In this document: piece after piece, positions 58,911 to 64,000 of the stretch
Numbering within the stretch: the first letter of the stretch is position 1
Layout of the letters: each line of letters opens with the position of its first letter
Source: Podospora pseudoanserina
Lineage: Eukaryota; Ascomycota; Sordariomycetes; Sordariales; Podosporaceae
Length of the DNA stretch: 64,000 bases
Direction: 5' to 3'
NCBI RefSeq assembly: GCF_035222485.1
Contig: NC_085923.1
Coordinates: 1,984,001-2,048,000 of the forward strand
Notes under the pieces: generated by a model
What the model was told of the DNA's origin: nothing
The model's database searches: none
The model's input: only the letters and a program-made list of their open reading frames with translations
Position numbers and translations under genes: made by a program

Positions 58911-59225
58911 GTGAGGCGCCATGTTTTAGACTCTGCTTCTCGGATTTGGTCTTGTTGGGTGGTTCCTACGCTTCTGTTCAAGATCTTCATTTTGGAGCCC
59001 CTCTGGAATGGTATATACATTTGGGCCCAGGTCCGATACATCGATTACATCCCGCAGAGGTTTATCCAGGATCAGGAAGAGGCTGTCGGATGGCTGGTCG
59101 AGACATGTGGCCACCCTGCGGGATATAAAAAGCTGGACCGGTTCTTTCTTCATAACCCGGCACGTGAGAAGCTTGGGAAAGTATTGCGGAAATACCTGAG
59201 GAGGCCAAAGCGACAGTTGGTATAG
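58911..59225 (+). pseudogene. Possible gene remnant or terminal exon, 104 codons, unrecognised
   Basis: A protein-like open frame with no ATG in frame. It begins after an in-frame stop and ends at TAG. Segments such as FILEPLWNGIYIWAQVRYID, WLVETCGHPAGY and LGKVLRKYLRRPKRQLV have natural composition. A CTAG just before the open part could act as a splice acceptor, making this the last exon of a small gene. No partner exon was identified. It lies between two repeat patches. Confidence 0.25.
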
Positions 59226-59290
59226 GGACGGAGAGCGTGGGAGAGGTCGGAGCAGGTACAAAGGTGTCAATGTCTTAAAAATGATGGGCA

Positions 59291-59362
59291 TGCCCCTTGA
59301 CTATCTTTTTAGACCTTTCGACTGTCACGAAAGCGTCCCTCGACTATCTTTAGAGGCCACAG
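59291..59362. repeat. Degenerate ~22-nt repeat patch, inverted
   Basis: CCCTTGACTATCTTTTTAGA, CCTTTCGACTGTCACGAAAG and CCCTCGACTATCTTTAGAGG follow each other at about 22-26 nt. Their reverse complements resemble AAGATGGTCGAGAGGCC at 55612-55627. Confidence 0.5.
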
Positions 59363-59613
59363 ATCCCCCATTACACACAGTGTGACCCCCTCTGTGTAAG
59401 TGAAGCATTGAATCAAGCTGAAATTAGACATGTGTCCCATGTTTTCTCCACGGGTCGCACTCCTCCTCGTGTGATCCCGCGCACGACATGCTGTGCTCAT
59501 CACATCCCGACCAGTCAATCCCATCCCTTCCCCAACGCCAAAACACCAAAACCCAAAAAGCAAATTGGTATCATCAATTCATCCATTTTTGACCGTTCTT
59601 TCAGAATACCACC

Positions 59614-60813
59614 CTAACCACCTATACTGGTCCGTCTATTGCCCGGTTCATACGGTGGAAGCATGGGTGCTGATGGCCTCATCCCATCCGACACCAACGC
59701 GTGATCCATATCAGACGTGGTCGTCATCTGGTCCTCCTCGAGCAAACTGGGCATCCGGTGGTGATTGTGTGGGTGCGGGTACTGCTGTTGATGTGGTGGG
59801 TGAGGGACGTAGTCTCTCGAAGGTGGTTGCCGGTGCTGATGCCTCATGCCGTCTGACACCAACGCTGCTTCGGCATTATCGCTATCTTCGTCCAAAGAGA
59901 CTCGATTGAAAGCATCCGACTGCGGCCGTCGGTATGGCGATGGCACCGCCCTGCCTGCTCCCACGGGTCGCCGTGGGATGGCGGCTGTGTGAGCCCGAGC
60001 AGGAACCGCCGAGTAAGCGGGGCGCGATGTTGAGGCCGTCGTGGTGCTTCGAAGAGAAGCAGTGCGTGAAACGATGCCTTCGCTTGGTGGTGCTGGTGGC
60101 GCCAGATTGACTCTTGCAGTGCTGGAGATGGGTGATGGCTCCTCGAGGTCCTTGACCGCCTTAAGATTCACCTCCTCGTCCTCCCCCGAATTGCCAATCT
60201 TGATATACTTGAGCTCCAAGATGCGGACGACGTTGAGGACAATGGTCGCAATGTAAAAGAAGACCAAAGCGTGGGCGAACCCAAAATATGCGCGCTCCAG
60301 AGGGCAGAACTTGTCTAGTTCCCCGGGCATGTTTTGGTTCCCGTCAGTGAAGCCATTAGTCGAGAACCCGTTCAGGGCATCGCCGGCCAGATACTCCTTT
60401 GGTCGCGTGAGGCCGACACAGCTGACAGGAAGGCCATTCCAGGCAAGCAAGGATATGATGGCCATCGTCATGGCGCAAAAGATCAAGTCGAGAACCACAA
60501 AAGCAACCAGCCATGGCTCCGTTATGGAACGCCAGTTGTAGTGTTGAACCAAAATGGCGATGGTGGCGTACACGGTGATGAGGACGATCTGACAAGGTGT
60601 CAGCCTTAACTCGAGCTAGGTCGGTGGGACAATTGGAGACAGAAGGAAACATACCAACAGCTCAAGGATGACCATGTGCTGTGTCATACCGAGCTTCTTG
60701 ACATGAATCCATATGGTGTTGAAGCCATGTAGAGCGGTCGATACTAAAGCCGCAGCAAGCTGCAGTGTTCGGGCGATGGCAAGCCATCTTGAAGATGACC
60801 CCCAACCCATCAT
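59614..60813 (-). CDS. Four-helix membrane protein (MARVEL-like) with LVSDGMR tail motifs
   Basis: Integral membrane protein of unknown function. Exons 60813-60655 and 60588-59614 (66-nt intron) give 377 residues. Four hydrophobic helices are visible: LQLAAALVSTALHGFN, VILELLIVLITVYATIAILV, LVAFVVLDLIFCAMTMAIISLLAW and FGFAHALVFFYIATIVLNVV, with a loop containing a Cys pair before the fourth. This topology is like fungal MARVEL-domain proteins. The long cytosolic tail is Pro/Ser/His-rich and contains ALVSDGMRH and ALVSDGMRP. The neighbour at 61758 ends with the related LVSDGWRAP. The upstream in-frame codons lack ATG, so the first ATG of the ATGATG pair was taken. Confidence 0.8.
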
Positions 60814-61757
60814 TGATTGCTTCACCAACCAAACTATGGTGGTGGACAAGGCAGAATAAACCTAACAAGCGAGGTTCTTTCTGCAAAAGAACAACTGCAA
60901 TGCCGGAGCATTCGGACAAAAAGAGAAATAGAAAACAAAAAGACCGTCATCCCATGTGGATGTCCAGTCCAGAGCTGAGAAACGAGAGAGGGGCTGTGTA
61001 CCCTGGGCACATCTGCCCTATTCGGGGGACGCTGTGAGGAGAGGTTGGCGATGGGTTGGCAGCAGGGTTGCAGCCATTCAGCGGCCATCGAAAAGAACCA
61101 CATCTGCGGCACTACGGCACCAGCTTGTTGCGAGCTCTTCTTCCTTTTCCATGCAAGCAGGGAATCTTCACCAATTGCTACCCAATGAGATTGATGTGCG
61201 GTGGAACACGAGCATCTCCATGATGTTGTCGTGACTGGACGAGCTCCGGTTCGGGAGAGAAGGTGTGTTTCAGGTCATGGTAGTAGCTTCGTGGTGATTA
61301 TTTCCGTCGCGAGGCTTTCTGATGAGAGATGCATCTCTGAGCGCCATCTTATCTTCGTACGAGTGAATAAGAGGAAAAGAGAGAGAATCTCCCCACTTGA
61401 GGAGACGCGTCATCCCAACACAGCCACACAGCCTCCCAATTGCTGCCAAGCCCCTCGGTGATTGGCCACCCCCCTTTCCCTTCATTCACTTATTCACTGG
61501 AAAAACAACTGCCAGCAACTGTGAGATTCTCACAGAGAGCCGCATTCCATCTTATTGCTGCCTAGATCCCGACAAACAACTTTACCTCTCTGTAACTGTC
61601 CACGCGGCGGCCTCCAGGCGTGTTGATAATGGTCGCTATCCTCTACTTTCGTCTCTATTGCAAGAAGAAAGAAGAAGAAGAAGAAGAAGAAGAAGAAGAA
61701 GAAGAAGAAGACGAAGAAGAAGAAACTATTCTTCAGGCCGCCGCCACAACCAACGAA
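60814..61757. promoter_or_regulatory. Bidirectional promoter region of the two membrane-protein genes
   Basis: A 944-bp spacer between divergent start codons. A (GAA)n run lies at about 61671-61725, just before the right-hand ATG. If translation began at an upstream codon (61620 or 61629) this run would encode poly-Glu; I judge it to be leader sequence. Confidence 0.5.
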
Positions 61758-62857
61758 ATGGCTACTGACACTCTCCAAAGCAACAACGACAATGAGAAAC
61801 GTAGCACCACTTCATGCTGCAACAAGTCAGGTCGCCGTCGTCGCAACTGGCCATTTCTCTGGTTGACCGCCATCCGTACCTGTCAACTGGCCTACTTTGC
61901 CCATCTCCACGCCGTAGTCTTCTTGTTCGACCAGACTGGCTATTACAATGGCATGTGGGCATGGTACGCCTCCCCAGGTGACGATGAGCGATCAAAAGCC
62001 GGCATGCGCTGGGCGCGGGCATTGGTAGGTTCATGCCATTGTACATGCTTGGTGTGCACCATGAACTAACACCTCTCTCCAAGTCTCTCCTAAACCTAAT
62101 CTACATCCTCATAACCTTTATCTTCTCCCTCATGTTCCGCAACCTCGACCCCCAAAAGTGGCGCCTCTTCGGCATCCACACCTTCTTCGGTGATCTACTC
62201 ATGGCATGGTCCCTCCTTCACATCCTCCGAGTCTTGCATCCTTCTTACACCAACTACTGCTACGATGTCCCCCGCAAGTTTGGTAAGTCCCCCCCCCGCC
62301 ACGCCAACATATCACAACCCACCAACACCTACATAGACTACGAAAACCAAGGCATCCTCACCTACCTTGGCAAAGGCCAATTTAACAAAGAACGCTACCT
62401 AACCTGCGCCCTCCTCGACTCAATTTTCACCCTCGGCGCCATCCCTGCCTTGTCTCACATCGCCTCCATCATCGCCACCACTTGCAACATCCGCCGCGCC
62501 ACCAACCAGCAACAGGTCGAGGTCTACCCCAAGGAGGAGGGTGCGGTCGACATCGAGCAGGGCACGATGATCATCCCGCCAGCTGCCGAGCCATCCCGTT
62601 CCCAGTCTCCTGTCTCCTCATCATCCAGGGGTCCATCACCACCGCCGTCGTACCGTTCCCGATCCAGCTCCGGAGCAACAGAAGCCGGCCGTCCCCCAAG
62701 CTACAGGTCAGCGCCGTCGGTCAGAGCCCGAGCGTCAATGGAGACCGTGTCGTCTGTTGATCCTGATTCCTATCTTGTATCTGATGGGTGGAGGGCGCCG
62801 GAGCACCCACCAGTATATTCCAGCAGACCGCCAAGTTTGCGGGATGGACAGGTTTAG
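61758..62857 (+). CDS. Four-helix membrane protein (MARVEL-like) with LVSDGWR tail motif
   Basis: Integral membrane protein, probably related to its divergent neighbour. Exons 61758-62024, 62084-62282 and 62337-62857 give 328 residues. Helices: FLWLTAIRTCQLAYFAHLHA, LLNLIYILITFIFSLMF, LFGIHTFFGDLLMAWSLLHIL and LLDSIFTLGAIPALSHIASI. The tail is Ser/Pro/Arg-rich with repeated PPSYRS units and YLVSDGWRAPEHPPVYSS. The second intron (54 nt, GTAAGT...ACATAG) is a multiple of three and stop-free, so retention would insert 18 residues after RKF. Function unknown; plasma-membrane or septal roles of MARVEL proteins are only a guess. Confidence 0.78.
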
Positions 62858-63251
62858 TTTCTTTTGTTCTAGTGGTTTTCTTTTTCTTGATTAGCGGGCA
62901 TGGTGCGATGGTTCAGGCGTTATGGGTTGGTATTTTGAACAAAAACACCGTTTTGGCGTTGTAGAGAGCCCACATCACAGCTCTTCTTGTGTATCATCAA
63001 ACACACACTACCCAAGTATATATACTGGGTTTAATCAAGCACACTGAGACATGCACATAATAGTATCAACATCTGTGTGTTACGCTTTGATTCCTTTTCG
63101 AATCCCTAAATGTACATACACTTACTACCCTCTTCTTCTTCTCTTTTACAAAATTCCAATCAACCCACCCAAAAACAATAACCTTGAACCTAACCTAACG
63201 GCTAACACCAAAAACGTCTCACCATAAGTCGCTCAATGATAAATCAATCCA
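62858..63251. other. Convergent 3' spacer
   Basis: 394 bp between the stops of the membrane-protein gene (plus) and the BRCT gene (minus). AT-rich, with T- and A-tracts typical of fungal 3' ends; nothing else seen. Confidence 0.45.
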
Positions 63252-64000
63252 TCACGCCCCTCCCCCCCCGGCCTCCTCCTGCCCCTTCCAAAGATACTTT
63301 TTATCAAACGTCAACTCCTGCCTCATCGCCACATCCAACAACCAATCCCCATTCACCACCCTCGGCTCGCAGTGCCCATTAACCGCCATCTCCTCAAACT
63401 TGGGCCACAGCGCCTTCTCCCCCGGCGTGGTCCCGCTCAGCAAATACACCGGGTCCGGGTCCGCCCCTCCATCCTCCTCCGCCGTCGTCGGCTTGATCGT
63501 CGTCCCACTCCTCGCCCTATAAATCTTGAATATCGCCCCGTTCGCCTCCGCAATGGCTTTAAAGTTCTCCACCCCGTTCTTGATGTCCGCCGTGCAATAA
63601 ATCGGCACATTCCACAGGAGCTTCCCTTTATTCGCGCGCGCGCGCCCGACAGACGTCCCGAGGTTGATGTTGAACTTCTTTTCGTTTTCCTCGTCAACCA
63701 AAAAGTGGTCCTCCACTGGCGGACGCTTGTTCGTCTCGAGGCAGGCGTCGAGGAACGAAGTGTTGATTATTTCCGCGCCCTTGGCTAGGCACTTGAGGAA
63801 TTTCATCGTGCGGACGACTTTGGGGGCGGCGAGGTAGTCGCACGGTTGGGTGTCTTGCACCAGGGTGACGCCGAGGTTGCGCAGTTTCTTCTGTGGAGGT
63901 GTTAGCAATGCCCGATAAAGAGATGTGGGAAGCAAGCTTACCCGGTCCGAATCCTCCAAGTTCTTATTCCCTACCCATCTCTTGTACCCCGTCGCGCAAA
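63252..64000 (-). CDS. Rtt107/Brc1-like BRCT protein, C-terminal part (5' end beyond window)
   Basis: DNA-damage scaffold whose C-terminal BRCT pair binds phosphorylated H2A in yeast Rtt107 and fission yeast Brc1. Exons seen are 64000-63942 (partial) and 63890-63252. ATGYKRWVGNKNLEDSDR then KKLRNLGVTLVQDTQPCDYLAAPKVVRTMKFL gives the penultimate BRCT; IINTSFLDACL, LLWNVPIYCTADIKNGVENF, KAIAEANGAIFKIYRARSGTTI and VVNGDWLLDVAMRQEL form the last. The conserved Trp of the final BRCT is present (DWLLD). The 51-nt intron is again in frame and stop-free. The call relies on remembered fungal orthologues; another multi-BRCT protein is possible. Confidence 0.72.
   Translation of the reverse strand, partial: CATGYKRWVGNKNLEDSDRVSLLPTSLYRALLTPPQKKLRNLGVTLVQDTQPCDYLAAPKVVRTMKFLKCLAKGAEIINTSFLDACLETNKRPPVEDHFLVDEENEKKFNINLGTSVGRARANKGKLLWNVPIYCTADIKNGVENFKAIAEANGAIFKIYRARSGTTIKPTTAEEDGGADPDPVYLLSGTTPGEKALWPKFEEMAVNGHCEPRVVNGDWLLDVAMRQELTFDKKYLWKGQEEAGGGGA

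Larger units (their letters stand above)
57815..59613. other. Intergenic region, about 1.8 kb, with two repeat patches and an orphan frame
   Basis: Transporter promoter on the left. Degenerate repeat patches at 58779-58848 and 59291-59362 bracket an open frame at 58911-59225 (each listed separately). The remaining frames are short and unrecognised. Confidence 0.45.

Noticed and set aside
61620-61757. Upstream start for the right-hand membrane protein including poly-Glu
   Set aside because: The (GAA)n run is a simple repeat and the ATG at 61758 directly precedes the conserved part; kept only as an alternative.

Overview
The window is nuclear DNA of a filamentous ascomycete, most likely a Sordariomycete close to Sordariales (Podospora, Chaetomium or Neurospora type). 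This placement rests on gene content, on GT-AG introns mostly of 50-100 nt with CTAAC or CTGAC branch sites, on a single NUP98/NUP96-type gene with a GLEBS motif, and on a Q/G-rich eRF3. Most genes are housekeeping genes in ordinary order; no intact mobile element, CRISPR array or bacterial-type locus was seen.

Layout, left to right. (1) A divergent mannosidase pair: GH125 exo-alpha-1,6-mannosidase (minus, cut by the window edge) and GH92 alpha-1,2-mannosidase (plus), with a tRNA-Gly(UCC) gene between them. (2) An Nnt1/Efm7-type methyltransferase, an SNF2 translocase with a SUMO-interacting motif, a Yrb30-type RanGTP-binding protein, and eRF3 (Sup35). (3) A short-chain dehydrogenase, a 3.8 kb gene-poor stretch, the mitochondrial oxoglutarate/malate carrier, and the PAN2 deadenylase behind a (TTG)36 array. 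(4) A small metabolic group: a microsomal P450 with an unusual I-helix, a convergent ornithine cyclodeaminase-like protein with His-rich inserts, and a beta-carbonic anhydrase. (5) Ribosomal protein eL8, Ncs6/Ctu1 tRNA thiolase, complex I subunit NDUFA1 with a 4-nt micro-exon, and a Sas3-type MYST acetyltransferase with a PHD finger. (6) Epsin, the autoproteolytic Nup145 precursor, a Git1-type glycerophosphodiester transporter, two divergent membrane proteins sharing an LVSDG(M/W)R motif, and the C-terminal BRCT part of an Rtt107/Brc1-like protein.

The points most worth a second look are the 4-nt exon in NDUFA1, a degenerate ~21-nt-period repeat family in four intergenic places, intron retention in NUP145 that would give a Nup98-only product, an open 110-codon extension in frame after the PAN2 stop, an apparent one-base frame slip near the Nup145 C-terminus, the shared tail motif of the two membrane proteins, and a 328-codon orphan frame. 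All splice sites were placed by eye from consensus signals, reading frame and remembered family sequences; no alignment or RNA data was used.
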